Notes under the pieces: model-generated
The model's database searches: none
Told to the model about the DNA's origin: nothing
What the model saw: the letters and a program-made list of their open reading frames with translations, nothing else
Made by a program: the position numbers and the translations under genes
Origin: Pseudoalteromonas luteoviolacea S2607
Lineage (GTDB): Bacteria; Pseudomonadota; Gammaproteobacteria; Enterobacterales; Alteromonadaceae
Direction of reading: 5' to 3'
DNA: 64,000 bases
Assembly (NCBI RefSeq): GCF_001625575.1
Contig: NZ_AUXV01000019.1
Location: 124,001 to 188,000, forward strand
Shown: positions 1 through 8,935 of the stretch, in pieces
How the letters are laid out: the number at the start of each line of letters is the position of its first letter
How positions within the stretch are numbered: position 1 is the stretch's first letter

Positions 1-91
1 TTTGTCAGTTGTGTCGAGTTTGCTATTTGGTCTATTCCCAATAATACGGGCCATAGGTGTACAACCAGCTAAACAGCTCAAGAGTTTGTAG
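1..91 (+). CDS. ABC transporter permease, 3' end only (FtsX/MacB type)
   Basis: The window opens inside a gene. The frame beginning at base 2 gives 29 residues ending at a TAG at 89-91. The peptide has a hydrophobic stretch followed by the GLFPIIRA...QPAKQL type ending that closes FtsX/MacB-like permeases, where the last membrane helix is followed by a short basic tail with a QPA motif. The next permease starts 8 bases later, so the two were probably co-transcribed partners. The body of the gene lies outside the window, so the transported substrate cannot be judged. Confidence 0.7.
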   Translation, partial: LSVVSSLLFGLFPIIRAIGVQPAKQLKSL

Positions 92-99
92 AGGCAAAT

Positions 100-1305
100 A
101 TGAAAGATTTACTGCCAATATTAAAGTCCTTAAAGAGCAACTACGCCGCAGCATTGCTCTTTATTCTACAAGTGGCTATTACGTTTACGATTTTGGTTAA
201 CGCAATCTTTTTGGCGTTCGAAAAGCGCGCGGTCATTGCCAGAGCTTCTGGGCTAGATGAGCAAAATGTTTTTTATGTCGCGACTAATTTGCCAGTGGAA
301 GATGCAGAAAAAGAAGTAAAGCTTGAACAAGACTTATCAAAGTTGAATGCCATACATGGCGTTGAAAGTGCCTCGGTATCTACTGGGATCCCATTAACTG
401 GTTGGGGACGCTTAGTGGAGGTCGCCATAAACCCTGATACAAAATATGATACCTTTTCTGGTTATTATGGGGGTGACACAAAACTGATTGATAGCTTTGG
501 TGTGTTACTCATTGCTGGTCGTACTTTTTTAAAAGAAGAAGAATCAACAACCAGAGTCGACGGCTACAAAGTAGCCTCTGAGGCGGTCGTAACCAAAGCT
601 TTAGCTGAGTCGTTATTTGATCAAAACTGGCCGGGAATTGTGGGTAAAACTCTATATATCAACAACAAACCGCAGCGTGTTGTGGGTGTAGTAGATATTT
701 TACAGTCAGCTTGGCCCTCATGGGTCGTCGTTGAGCATGGTGTGATTTCTGCGGTCAAAGAAACGGATGGCATTGTAAATTTTGTTATTCGCACCAGGCC
801 TGGGAGTCAAGCTGATGTGATGGATCAAACACTTTCCTACCTGATGGAAACGTATGGTCGTAAAATTGATCAAGTAGAGACTTTTCTAGATGTCAAAAAT
901 CGTGCTTACAGTGCTGAAAATGCGGCAAGTAAAACGCTATTTGGCGTAATCTTCGGATTATTGTTGGTCACCACTTTGGGGATCTATGGTCAATCTCGTT
1001 ATGGCATTGTAAAACGTTTTAAGCTAATCGGCCTCAGACGTGCTATGGGCGCGAGCAAAGGCGAAATAGTACGTTATTTTATGCTAGAAAACATGCTCCT
1101 AACCTGTTTCGGTATTGTGCTTGGCGTTATTGCGGCGGTTGTACTCAGTGTTACTTTCAGCAATGTATTTGAACTGGGCACAGTGCCGGTGAGCTACATG
1201 GTCTATGGTAGCTTGTGTACTTTGTTTTTAGGTCAAGCTGCTGTTCTATATCCGGCGTATAGAGCTGCGCAACTTCCGCCAGCGGTGGCTACTAGAATTG
1301 TATGA
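100..1305 (+). CDS. ABC transporter permease, MacB/FtsX family
   Basis: A 401-residue inner-membrane permease subunit. One transmembrane helix lies near residues 15-40, then a long extracytoplasmic segment of the MacB periplasmic core type (about 45-270), then three C-terminal helices (about 280-300, 330-355, 365-390) typical of the FtsX domain. The cytoplasmic loop contains the family-like GLRRAMGASKGEI coupling stretch. A GAGG Shine-Dalgarno sits a few bases upstream of the ATG. It directly follows the end of a second permease, the usual pairing in Pseudoalteromonas-type antimicrobial-peptide or lipoprotein exporters with a separate ATPase and HlyD-like protein. Neither of those is in the window, so the substrate is unknown. 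Confidence 0.85.
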   Translation: MKDLLPILKSLKSNYAAALLFILQVAITFTILVNAIFLAFEKRAVIARASGLDEQNVFYVATNLPVEDAEKEVKLEQDLSKLNAIHGVESASVSTGIPLTGWGRLVEVAINPDTKYDTFSGYYGGDTKLIDSFGVLLIAGRTFLKEEESTTRVDGYKVASEAVVTKALAESLFDQNWPGIVGKTLYINNKPQRVVGVVDILQSAWPSWVVVEHGVISAVKETDGIVNFVIRTRPGSQADVMDQTLSYLMETYGRKIDQVETFLDVKNRAYSAENAASKTLFGVIFGLLLVTTLGIYGQSRYGIVKRFKLIGLRRAMGASKGEIVRYFMLENMLLTCFGIVLGVIAAVVLSVTFSNVFELGTVPVSYMVYGSLCTLFLGQAAVLYPAYRAAQLPPAVATRIV

Positions 1306-1571
1306 TATTATCCCAGTTATTTTCCTAATGCGGGTATTTAAACCTTCGAGTTAGATCGCAGCACTGGTCAATGCAGAGGCGACATTGATATAATACCGCT
1401 GTCAGCTAGCATTATGTGGCGCTTTGTTGGTAAGTGGCAGTAATGGGTGTCACTAGGGCCTGCCAATTTAAAATTCTTTTCTGTAATGTTCAATATGCTG
1501 TAGCACCTTAAGTTATGGCCAGGTCTTCAATGGCTTGGTATTAAGCTTATCTGTATGAGGTTAGGAATAAG

Positions 1572-1985
1572 ATGTTGAGACTTTCAAACAATGTTGAGTT
1601 ATCTTCTTGGGAGATAGAATTAACCGCGATCAGAGCGCAAGGCGCTGGTGGCCAAAATGTAAATAAGGTGTCTTCTGCAATTCACTTACGTTTTGATATT
1701 ACTCGATCTACCTTACCTGTATTCTATAAAGAGCGATTACTTGCGTTGTCAGATAGCAGAGTTAGTAAAGACGGGGTCATTATTATCAAAGCTCAAAATT
1801 TTAGAACGCAAGAGCAAAACAAAGAGGATGCGCTAGCGAGGCTAAAGCAGTTGATTTTAGACGCCGTTAAAGTAGAAAAAAAACGCAAGCAAACAAAACC
1901 AACTAAAGGGTCGCAAAAAAGGCGCTTAGATGGTAAAAACAAACGTGCACAGACCAAAGTCCTAAGGCGTTCAGTTAAGTTCTAA
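1572..1985 (+). CDS. arfB: Alternative ribosome-rescue factor / peptidyl-tRNA hydrolase ArfB (YaeJ)
   Basis: A 137-residue class I release-factor-like protein. The catalytic GGQ is at residues 26-28 in the context RAQGAGGQNVNK, the motif that hydrolyses peptidyl-tRNA in the ribosomal peptidyl-transferase centre. There is no codon-recognition domain, and the C-terminus is a long Lys/Arg-rich tail (from about residue 98) of the kind ArfB inserts into an empty mRNA channel. Length matches the family (about 140). It frees ribosomes stalled on non-stop mRNA without a stop codon. The gene stands alone and meets the following minus-strand kinase gene tail to tail with a 4-base overlap. Confidence 0.93.
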   Translation: MLRLSNNVELSSWEIELTAIRAQGAGGQNVNKVSSAIHLRFDITRSTLPVFYKERLLALSDSRVSKDGVIIIKAQNFRTQEQNKEDALARLKQLILDAVKVEKKRKQTKPTKGSQKRRLDGKNKRAQTKVLRRSVKF

Positions 1986-3226
1986 TTTTGTAATCGTGCC
2001 ATAGTGACGTTGAATGTTGCGCCGCCTAGTTCAGAATCACTTATCCAGCAATGTCCCTCATGCCAACCAAGGATCTTACTGACAATCGCGAGGCCAAGCC
2101 CAAAGCCACCCGTCTCTTTACTTCTGCTTTTATCTAGTCTTATAAACGGGCTAAACACGTTCTCGCGTTTGTCATGTGGTATGCCGGGGCCGTCATCACT
2201 TACCTGAAGGTGTATGTTGCCATCGCTAGTCGCATCGAGACGAATACGTATTTCATGCGCTCCGTATTTATCTGCATTTTGCAGTAAATTTTGTACAATA
2301 CGAGAAAGGTAGTGACCATTACCAAATACATGCAGATTATTTTGAATATTGCATTGTATCTTTTTATTGGTGCTACTTTGAGCCTTACCTATAGACTCAT
2401 TAAGCAGTTGACTAAAATCTATTTCACTTTTTTGCATCTCTCTTTCAGAAAACTCAAGTCTTGCATAACTGAGCATTTCGTCGATTAGCTGCTCCATTTC
2501 CAATACATCATTATTCATTGCTTTTACTTGTTTTGGGTCCTTTGCCGCGAGCATGGCGAGGGCAAACTTCAATCGTGCTAGTGGTGTTCTGAGTTCATGG
2601 GATACCGCGTTGACAAGGTGTTTTTGATTTTGCATAAGGCTGGCAGTTTGCAATGCCAGCTTTTGGATCTGTTGGGTTAATGTCGATATTGCAGAAAAAC
2701 GAGAAGGCTTTGTTTCAATATCAAGCTGGCCAGTTGCCAGTTTAGTTGTGATGAGCTTGAGCTGAGTAAGATCTCGCCACAAGGGCCTTAGCCACAACAC
2801 GAGTAATAACGCTAAGATAGAAAAAGAAACCAGTCGAAAGCCATACTGCGCGAAAAAAGAAGCCTGGTTGGGAGCATATGGCCCAAGTTGCACAAGGTGC
2901 TGACCGTCATCCAATAGCATACTGAGCTGATAGTGATCGTTGGCATCGAAAGAGACCACAATTTCACCTCGGTATAAAATCTCTAATTGTTCGGGGAACC
3001 AAGCAATGTCATGAATGTTGATGATATTGAATTGATCACTTTGTTCATAGCGCTCAATACCGACATCATCAAGTACTGCTTTTAAATTTAAAGCGACTTG
3101 CTTGGCATAATTAAGCTCATTAGGTGTTTGGTTTCCCCAGTTTTTCCAAATATACTCACTGCTTTGGTTGATAAATACAATGCTGACGAACACAAAAAGA
3201 TAAAGGCTAGCGAGTAGTCTTAGCAT
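1982..3226 (-). CDS. Sensor histidine kinase, RstB-like
   Basis: A 414-residue membrane sensor kinase. Transmembrane helices lie at about residues 4-20 and 131-149 and flank a periplasmic sensor region of about 110 residues. HAMP follows, then a DHp domain with the phospho-accepting His210 (SHELRTPLARLK) and a C-terminal ATPase domain with N box (NLLQNADKYG), DDGPGIP and GFGLGLAI. It starts 7 bases after the stop of the cognate regulator and forms an operon with it, a DUF3019 gene and a MipA-family gene. Overall architecture and gene order resemble the RstA-RstB system of enterics and Shewanella. The stimulus cannot be read from sequence. Confidence 0.88.
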   Translation of the reverse strand: MLRLLASLYLFVFVSIVFINQSSEYIWKNWGNQTPNELNYAKQVALNLKAVLDDVGIERYEQSDQFNIINIHDIAWFPEQLEILYRGEIVVSFDANDHYQLSMLLDDGQHLVQLGPYAPNQASFFAQYGFRLVSFSILALLLVLWLRPLWRDLTQLKLITTKLATGQLDIETKPSRFSAISTLTQQIQKLALQTASLMQNQKHLVNAVSHELRTPLARLKFALAMLAAKDPKQVKAMNNDVLEMEQLIDEMLSYARLEFSEREMQKSEIDFSQLLNESIGKAQSSTNKKIQCNIQNNLHVFGNGHYLSRIVQNLLQNADKYGAHEIRIRLDATSDGNIHLQVSDDGPGIPHDKRENVFSPFIRLDKSRSKETGGFGLGLAIVSKILGWHEGHCWISDSELGGATFNVTMARLQN

Positions 3227-3233
3227 GTAGCAT

Positions 3234-3923
3234 TTAATCCCATGCAGATTTAGAGCAAAGGTAACCTTTACCCCATACAGTAACTAATCGAAATGGCTGA
3301 TCTGTATTGTCTCCAAGCTTCTTGCGCAGACGAGATATACGCACATCCACACTACGATCTAGACCATCATATTCTCTGCCGACTACACACTTGTATATAT
3401 GTTCTCTACTTAGGGTTTGCCCTGCATTATTTGCCAGCTCCCATAGCAGGTCGAATTCGTAACTCGTCAGTTCGACTTCATCCCCAGCTAAGTATGCCTT
3501 TCTAGCTGCCTTATCAACTTCTAACTGGCCCAATTTAATGGTGTCGGTACTCACAGTCGGTCCGCCACCTCTACGCAGTAGGGCATTTAATCTCGCTAAT
3601 AAAACATATGGTTCAACGGGTTTGATCACATAATCATCGGCGCCAATCTCTAACCCCCTAACATGATCAAAATCGCTGTCTTTGGCTGTTAAGAATAGTA
3701 CAGGTCCTGAATATGAGTTTCGGATTTCGCGGCAAATAGAAAAGCCATCCATGTTGGGTAGCATGATGTCGAGAATCACGATATCGGGTTGCAATGAAAC
3801 GATTTTTTCAACAGCCTCTGCGCCATCATGTACCAGCGTCACTGAAAAGTTATTACTTTCAAGAAACTGCCCGGTGAGTTGCGCAAGTCTTTCGTCGTCT
3901 TCAACAAGTATTACTTTGGCCAT
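3234..3923 (-). CDS. Response regulator, OmpR family, RstA-like
   Basis: A 229-residue two-domain regulator. The receiver (1-120) carries the acidic pair E8/D9/D10, phospho-acceptor Asp52 (LDIMLP), Thr79 and Lys101 (IKP). The winged-helix DNA-binding domain (about 130-225) carries the ELTSYEFDLLWELA and SVDVRISRLRKKLGD stretches of OmpR/PhoB proteins. The GPVLFLTAKDSDFDHVRGLEIGAD-type region resembles RstA. Its start codon overlaps the stop of the upstream DUF3019 gene (TAATG), suggesting coupled translation. It should be phosphorylated by the adjacent kinase; an obvious inferred target is its own operon including the outer-membrane mipA-like gene. Confidence 0.9.
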   Translation of the reverse strand: MAKVILVEDDERLAQLTGQFLESNNFSVTLVHDGAEAVEKIVSLQPDIVILDIMLPNMDGFSICREIRNSYSGPVLFLTAKDSDFDHVRGLEIGADDYVIKPVEPYVLLARLNALLRRGGGPTVSTDTIKLGQLEVDKAARKAYLAGDEVELTSYEFDLLWELANNAGQTLSREHIYKCVVGREYDGLDRSVDVRISRLRKKLGDNTDQPFRLVTVWGKGYLCSKSAWD

Positions 3924-4324
3924 TAGAAAAAACTCCAGTCAGATTTTAGTTTGCGTCTATATTTTCTGCTTAAAGCAGCGTTAATCTTCACTTTTTGAGC
4001 AGCGAGCGTTTCCATACGCGCATTTTTGAGTGAAAAGGTCATATCTTGCTCTAAAGAGATATTTAGCTTTGCTTTTGCTTGTTGAGTGCCTTGCCAACAC
4101 TTTAATTGTTGTGTGTCTTGATAAAGGCAGACATCTTGAGCCGTTGTTGTTTGCCACTGAATGGCAATCGTCATTTCACAGATTTGTCCAATCGACTTAA
4201 CCATGCAGATCATGGGTTTAACTTTTAGCGCTGCTTTACTTTCTGGAACGGCATATACATTACTTGCTTTTGTTGCCACCAAACAGGCTGAAACCATGAG
4301 CGCATACGACCACTTAAAATTCAT
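3923..4324 (-). CDS. DUF3019 family secreted protein
   Basis: A 133-residue protein beginning MNFKWSYALMVSACLV, with a Sec signal peptide ending near residue 26. I chose the ATG at 4324 because GGAGG lies 7 bases upstream; a longer reading would extend needlessly into mipA. Four Cys residues in the mature part suggest periplasmic disulphides. Similar small proteins occur between MipA-like outer-membrane genes and RstA/RstB-like pairs in Alteromonadales, so it may be an accessory or sensor-modulating protein, but no function is established. It overlaps the mipA end by 11 bases and rstA by one base. Confidence 0.75.
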   Translation of the reverse strand: MNFKWSYALMVSACLVATKASNVYAVPESKAALKVKPMICMVKSIGQICEMTIAIQWQTTTAQDVCLYQDTQQLKCWQGTQQAKAKLNISLEQDMTFSLKNARMETLAAQKVKINAALSRKYRRKLKSDWSFF

Positions 4325-5255
4325 ACAAGCCTCCAATAAAGATGTTGGAGGTGTACTTTTTGTCAATTAATGGGCTGTCGGTTATTCCCGAGTCCAACCA
4401 AGTTTGTTTTGCACTAAACTTGATTTGCCAGTCGTCATTGAGACGATAATTAAAAGCAATGCTGACAAACGGATTGATAACCGCCTTGCCATTGTATAAG
4501 TGTCGTTCGGACTCTGTGTCTATTGAACTAATACCATAATAGTAGTCCACCAGTTTCTGATCTTTGTATTCGGCACCTATTTTAAATTTAAGTCTGGCTA
4601 AATTTGGCATACTCAGTGGCACGTTAAAGCTATAATCTATTCGGCCGTTGTGGCCCTTGTAGGTACCTGTAACATCATGCAGCCAAAGTATTGAGAGTTT
4701 GCCATATTCCTCAAAATACCAGTGTGCCAATATGCCCCCATCCAATGCCCAGTCACGTTTTGAAATATCATCGATGGTAATGACGTCTGGAGATTGCTTA
4801 TCATTGTCCCCTCCTGTTGCATCATCCGGCTGGTCTGAATCCGTGCCCGTATCTGGGTGAGGGTTTGTAACAGGGCTTGAAGGCGTGCTTGACTCATTTG
4901 TGAAGCTATTGCTGACCAAAATATTGGATGGATGGAAACGCTCGAAGTATGCGCGCTCGGTGTTAAGTTGTGCTACGAGGCTGAGATCATATTTGGACTG
5001 TTCTACAAATGTGTAGCCTAGGCTCGTATTGTCGACAAAAAACTTGTCTCCATAATAGCTAATGTACGGCAACACAACGAGTGGGACGTTGTCGCCCCCT
5101 CTGACTGGATTTGTAATCACACCTGCCCCGAGGGCTACAGCGAAATCCCACCGTCCAACTTCAATACATTGCTCATTACTTTCCTCACAACTCGCCTTGC
5201 TGTGTGGGCTCACTAATAGCAAATAGATGGGCAGCAAAAAGAAGAAATATTTCAA
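4314..5255 (-). CDS. MipA/OmpV family outer-membrane protein
   Basis: A 313-residue protein with an N-terminal signal peptide (MKYFFFLLPIYLLLVS...), a beginning typical of MipA/OmpV (GRWDFAVALGAGVITNPVRGGDN) and a C-terminal aromatic residue after alternating polar/hydrophobic strands (GGLYEF), as expected of an outer-membrane barrel. Start is a TTG with AGGAG eight bases upstream; no ATG fits the signal peptide. Residues about 120-160 hold a Ser/Thr/Pro/Asp/Gly-rich insertion, likely an exposed loop. MipA-family proteins have been linked to murein hydrolase scaffolding or porin-like roles. As first gene of a coupled operon with DUF3019 and RstA/RstB-like genes it is probably controlled by that pair. 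Confidence 0.82.
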   Translation of the reverse strand: MKYFFFLLPIYLLLVSPHSKASCEESNEQCIEVGRWDFAVALGAGVITNPVRGGDNVPLVVLPYISYYGDKFFVDNTSLGYTFVEQSKYDLSLVAQLNTERAYFERFHPSNILVSNSFTNESSTPSSPVTNPHPDTGTDSDQPDDATGGDNDKQSPDVITIDDISKRDWALDGGILAHWYFEEYGKLSILWLHDVTGTYKGHNGRIDYSFNVPLSMPNLARLKFKIGAEYKDQKLVDYYYGISSIDTESERHLYNGKAVINPFVSIAFNYRLNDDWQIKFSAKQTWLDSGITDSPLIDKKYTSNIFIGGLYEF

Positions 5256-5410
5256 TCAATCGACTCCTGTAAAAGATAGGCTTAAATTTACCAGTAATTT
5301 TATCAATTGCTAGAAGTAGTTACATAAAATAACAAATAGATCGAGCTAAATAACAGAAGATTGACCTTGATGCATTAAAGTTTAATTACTTTCAGTCAAG
5401 GAGAAAAACT

Positions 5411-7543
5411 ATGTTGTACTCTAGAAGTTCCCACCTCATTGCAAGGAGCAGTCTTTTTATTGTGGCACTGCCTGCGCTTGTAGCTTGTGGAGGAAGTAAC
5501 AATAGTGAAGACAAGCCAGGAGAGGGAAATTCCAATGTGCCAAAATCGGTGCCAGAGTTAAATTGGTTGGCGGAGTCGTCATCTTCATTACGCAAATCTT
5601 CATCTAGTGAATTTAATCAACTGATTAAGAACGGTATGTATTTAAGCCAGTGGCAATCTGGAGTGGATGATACCGATAAGGTAGCCAATGCGGCCCCTGA
5701 AGCTGACAGCGGCTCTTCCAATTTCTCGACAACGAACGTGCAAGAGTCGGGTGTGGATGAAGGTGACCGCATCGAATATGACGGTACCTATTTGTACATT
5801 GCAGGTCACTCTGAACAAGATGTGGTTATACAAGATGACTTTCAACAGTTTGTGCGTGTAATGCAGCGTACCGAGGAAGGAATTGCAGAAGTTGCGAGAA
5901 TAGAGGCATCCGATAGTTTATATAGTCATCAAGAGCTGTACTTGGATGACAATAGGCTTGTCTCGGTATTTAAATATCCGGTTTACTCCATGGATAGCTC
6001 GCCTGTAAATACAGACAGTGCAGTTGCTAATTCAAACGCATCAACAACGCCCATAGGGAGTGTGTACCCTAGTACCTTTGAATTGAGCGTAGCTGATGTG
6101 ACGTCTCCAGAGCAAGCATCTATTATCAAGCAGTACCGAATCGAAGGCGATATTGTTGATAGCCGAGTCATTGATGGCAATCTTTATGTTATAAGCAATT
6201 ACAGCGCGTACTTTGAGTTTACGCAAACAGATGCTTTAGCCGCTTATCAGGCTTTATATCAAGCTGACATTTCTCAATTACTGCCAAAAATCACGGATCT
6301 GACCACAGGATCCACATCTTCGCTTTTTGAACCGAGTAATTGCTACATCCCTGCAGACGCGACATCATTAGACAGTGCAAACCGTATTACCACGATAACA
6401 AAGATTTCATTAAGTGACCCAACACAGCTTCAATCAACCTGTATTAATACACCGAGTGATGGTATTTATGCAGCTAAAAATAGTATCTATTTATACAACA
6501 GCTTTTGGCCGAGTGAAGTAGCGAGTGTTGAAGATATAACGCAAACTGCGGTGCACAAATTTGATGTGTCAGCAGACAGTATCTCTTACAAAGCATCAGG
6601 GGCCGTACCTGGTTCGCTAAGTTTTAGCGGTGGCAATTTTATCGAACCGGCTATCATTGGTGGCGTCAGTAATGCCGTATTTAGGCTCAGTGAACATGAA
6701 AATAGGCTAAGGTTACTGACAACTCGCTTCAGTGCTACAGCTGGGCTTGTTCATCAGTTATTTATTCTAGAGCAACAAGGAGATGAATTAAGTGTACTGG
6801 CTAAATTACCCAATGAAGATAAGCCGACGCCAATTGGCAAAGTAGAGGCGAACGGACAAGTTGAAGAAAATGTGTATGCGGTACGTTATGTGGGAGACAA
6901 GGCATACATTGTGACCTTTAGAAGAATTGATCCACTCTATGTGATTGACTTAGCCAACCCATCCAGTCCGGCTATCGCTGGAGCATTAGAGATCCCTGGT
7001 TACTCGGCGTATCTTCACCCAGTATCAGAGTCATTGTTAATTGGTATTGGGCAAAATGTTGATGAGTGGTTTTGGGCTGCGCCTGAAACCGATAATGCGC
7101 CTCAGGTAGGTGCCAAAGTCAGCTTGTTTGATGTGTCTGATATGAGTGCTCCTAAGCTATTAAATGAGCATGTTTTTACGAACGGTTATTCGCCGGTAGA
7201 ATTTGATCATCACGCTTTGAGTTTTCTAAAGGCGAGCGATGAGCAGTTTAGAATGACTCTGCCTGTTGAAACTTGGCGCACCGAGCAAGAAGCGGGGGGA
7301 GATATGATTTGGAGTAACAAAAATGAGCTTGCGGCGTTTGAAGTAACTATCGGAGATTCGCCTAATTTGACTTATTTAGGTAGTAGCGTTGCAACTTATG
7401 AAACCCCGTCACAAAGCGTTCCTTATGTACGAGCTTCCGACGACAGAGGCGTTATTCATGACAACACGATTTATTATGTGCATGGTAACTTCGTTTGGTC
7501 TAGTTTATGGCAAAACCCAGCCCAAAACGCGGGCCCGTTTTAA
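5411..7543 (+). CDS. Secreted beta-propeller domain lipoprotein
   Basis: A 710-residue lipoprotein. The signal peptide ends in a lipobox (LVAC, Cys26) followed by GGSNNSE, giving a flexible Gly/Ser linker to about residue 90. The rest matches the style of the family annotated as C-terminal beta-propeller distantly related to WD-40 (Beta_propel): NVQESGVDEGDRIEYDG near the start, repeated blades such as DGTYLYIAG, DGNLYVIS, GDKAYIVTFRRIDPLYVIDL, and a terminal YYVHGNFVWSSLW. No catalytic residues are evident. AAGGAG precedes the ATG. It is monocistronic and ends before a strong terminator. Likely anchored at the cell envelope; function unknown. Confidence 0.8.
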   Translation: MLYSRSSHLIARSSLFIVALPALVACGGSNNSEDKPGEGNSNVPKSVPELNWLAESSSSLRKSSSSEFNQLIKNGMYLSQWQSGVDDTDKVANAAPEADSGSSNFSTTNVQESGVDEGDRIEYDGTYLYIAGHSEQDVVIQDDFQQFVRVMQRTEEGIAEVARIEASDSLYSHQELYLDDNRLVSVFKYPVYSMDSSPVNTDSAVANSNASTTPIGSVYPSTFELSVADVTSPEQASIIKQYRIEGDIVDSRVIDGNLYVISNYSAYFEFTQTDALAAYQALYQADISQLLPKITDLTTGSTSSLFEPSNCYIPADATSLDSANRITTITKISLSDPTQLQSTCINTPSDGIYAAKNSIYLYNSFWPSEVASVEDITQTAVHKFDVSADSISYKASGAVPGSLSFSGGNFIEPAIIGGVSNAVFRLSEHENRLRLLTTRFSATAGLVHQLFILEQQGDELSVLAKLPNEDKPTPIGKVEANGQVEENVYAVRYVGDKAYIVTFRRIDPLYVIDLANPSSPAIAGALEIPGYSAYLHPVSESLLIGIGQNVDEWFWAAPETDNAPQVGAKVSLFDVSDMSAPKLLNEHVFTNGYSPVEFDHHALSFLKASDEQFRMTLPVETWRTEQEAGGDMIWSNKNELAAFEVTIGDSPNLTYLGSSVATYETPSQSVPYVRASDDRGVIHDNTIYYVHGNFVWSSLWQNPAQNAGPF

Positions 7544-7584
7544 CTCGTACATGTCAAACCTTTGAGTTAACTCTCTAAGGGACC

Positions 7585-7620
7585 AAGCGTCACCTTTTTA
7601 CGCAAGGTGACGCTTTTTTG
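7585..7620. terminator. Rho-independent terminator between the beta-propeller and GNAT genes
   Basis: A 12-base perfect stem (AAGCGTCACCTT, 7585-7596, with 7604-7615), 7-base loop and a following run of six T. It serves the plus-strand lipoprotein gene; the A-run on the left side is short, but it could also act for the convergent minus-strand gene that stops at 7629. Confidence 0.9.
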
Positions 7621-7628
7621 TTTTGGAT

Positions 7629-8150
7629 TTATTCCTGATCTAAAACGAATAGTAAATCATCGTACCATCTGCCATTAATTTGGTAGTTGCTTTCAATGGT
7701 TTCTTTGAGAGTAAATCCAAGTTTTTCAAGCAATTTAGTTGAAGCGATATTACCGGCTGTCACAGTCGCATAGAGCGATTCATATTTTAACTTTTTAAAT
7801 GCAAAATCTATTACGGCTTGAGTTGATTCTCGGGCAAAACCTTTCCGTTGAAAGTCGGGGTGAAGCAAAAAACCAATCTCAGCGTGTGCCTTATGTTCAT
7901 GCGTTTCTCTGATGCCATGCAGTCCAACCATCTCGTTTGTATCAGCCGTCTCAATCACAAAACTAATCCAGCCATCTTGGTCATTTTTCCTAGCTGTTAT
8001 ACGTGATTCAAATAGCCTAAACAAAGATTGTTCATCTACTATGTCGGCAACAAATTGCATGACTTGTTCATGTTGGTTTAGTTTTTTAAAAAATAACCAA
8101 TCTTGGTAGGTTAATAACCTTAACTTCAACCTCGGTGTTAAAAGTTCCAT
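7629..8150 (-). CDS. GNAT family N-acetyltransferase, RimJ/RimL type
   Basis: A 173-residue single-domain acetyltransferase. It opens with MELLTPRLKLRLLTYQDW, the usual RimJ/RimL beginning, and contains the acetyl-CoA pyrophosphate loop HPDFQRKGFARES (about 97-109) and the C-terminal ASTKLLEKLGF motif. It would transfer an acetyl group to an amine; the substrate may be a protein N-terminus or a small molecule. It lies 36 bases downstream of pxpA on the same strand and may be the last gene of the GH3-DUF1445-pxpA operon, whose theme (glutamate/oxoproline or amino-sugar products) might hint at the substrate, but this is speculation. Confidence 0.82.
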   Translation of the reverse strand: MELLTPRLKLRLLTYQDWLFFKKLNQHEQVMQFVADIVDEQSLFRLFESRITARKNDQDGWISFVIETADTNEMVGLHGIRETHEHKAHAEIGFLLHPDFQRKGFARESTQAVIDFAFKKLKYESLYATVTAGNIASTKLLEKLGFTLKETIESNYQINGRWYDDLLFVLDQE

Positions 8151-8186
8151 AAAGCATCCTTTTTACTACATACGACTTTAGATTCT

Positions 8187-8921
8187 TTAATTGGCACCTG
8201 ACAATATCTCTTTGATCTGCTTTATTTGGGCGATAGCGGTTTGATTGTCTCCGTGTACACATAGTGTCTGGGCTGGAAGGGATAAAGTCTGACCACCTGC
8301 TGTTACTACGCAAGAACGATGGGCTAGGTGCTGCACTTGTTCAATTAACTTTGTTTCACTATGTACGGCATTCGGCTTATTTCTCGGTGTAAGTAAGCCC
8401 TCGTCAGTATATAATCGGTCAGCAAAAGCCTCCAGAATCAATGCGACATCATATTGTTTTGCAAGAGATTTATGATACTCAGCTTGCGCAGTGGCTAATA
8501 TCATTAGTTTTAAGTTCGAAGGGTATAAGCTGATTGCTTCAATAAGGGTCGTTAAAATTTGCTCATTGCGCATCATATCGTTATAAAGCGCGCCATGTGG
8601 CTTAACATACGACAGAGTGAGCCCCGAAACTCTTGCCATGCCTTCTACGGCTGCAATTTGATAATGCATACAATGTATTAGCTCTTGACGAGACATGTTC
8701 AAAGAGCGACGGCCAAAACCTTGTAGATCTGGGTAGCTCGGATGTGCGCCTATGGTCACATTGTGTAATTTGGCCAGCTTTAATGTGTTAGCCAGTACGC
8801 TTGGATCTCCGCCGTGAAACCCGCAGGCGATGTTCGCCATATCAATATGCGGCATTACTTCGCTGTCTAGGCCCATTTCCCATGCGCCAAAACTTTCCCC
8901 TAAGTCACAATTTAAAAGCAT
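8187..8921 (-). CDS. pxpA: LamB/YcsF family protein, 5-oxoprolinase subunit A (PxpA)
   Basis: A 244-residue protein with the conserved LNCDLGESFG start, the IACGFHGGDP segment, GAHPSYPDLQGFGRR, VKPHGALYN and a C-terminal CVHGDN, all hallmarks of PxpA. In the known complex PxpA works with PxpB and PxpC in ATP-dependent opening of 5-oxoproline to glutamate. Neither pxpB nor pxpC is next to it here; instead the upstream gene is of the DUF1445/D-glutamate cyclase type, an association also known for ycsF-ycsI in Bacillus. The gap to that gene is 14 bases, so they are co-transcribed. Subunits B and C may be elsewhere in the genome. Confidence 0.88.
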   Translation of the reverse strand: MLLNCDLGESFGAWEMGLDSEVMPHIDMANIACGFHGGDPSVLANTLKLAKLHNVTIGAHPSYPDLQGFGRRSLNMSRQELIHCMHYQIAAVEGMARVSGLTLSYVKPHGALYNDMMRNEQILTTLIEAISLYPSNLKLMILATAQAEYHKSLAKQYDVALILEAFADRLYTDEGLLTPRNKPNAVHSETKLIEQVQHLAHRSCVVTAGGQTLSLPAQTLCVHGDNQTAIAQIKQIKEILSGAN

Positions 8922-8935
8922 ATACCCAACTTATT

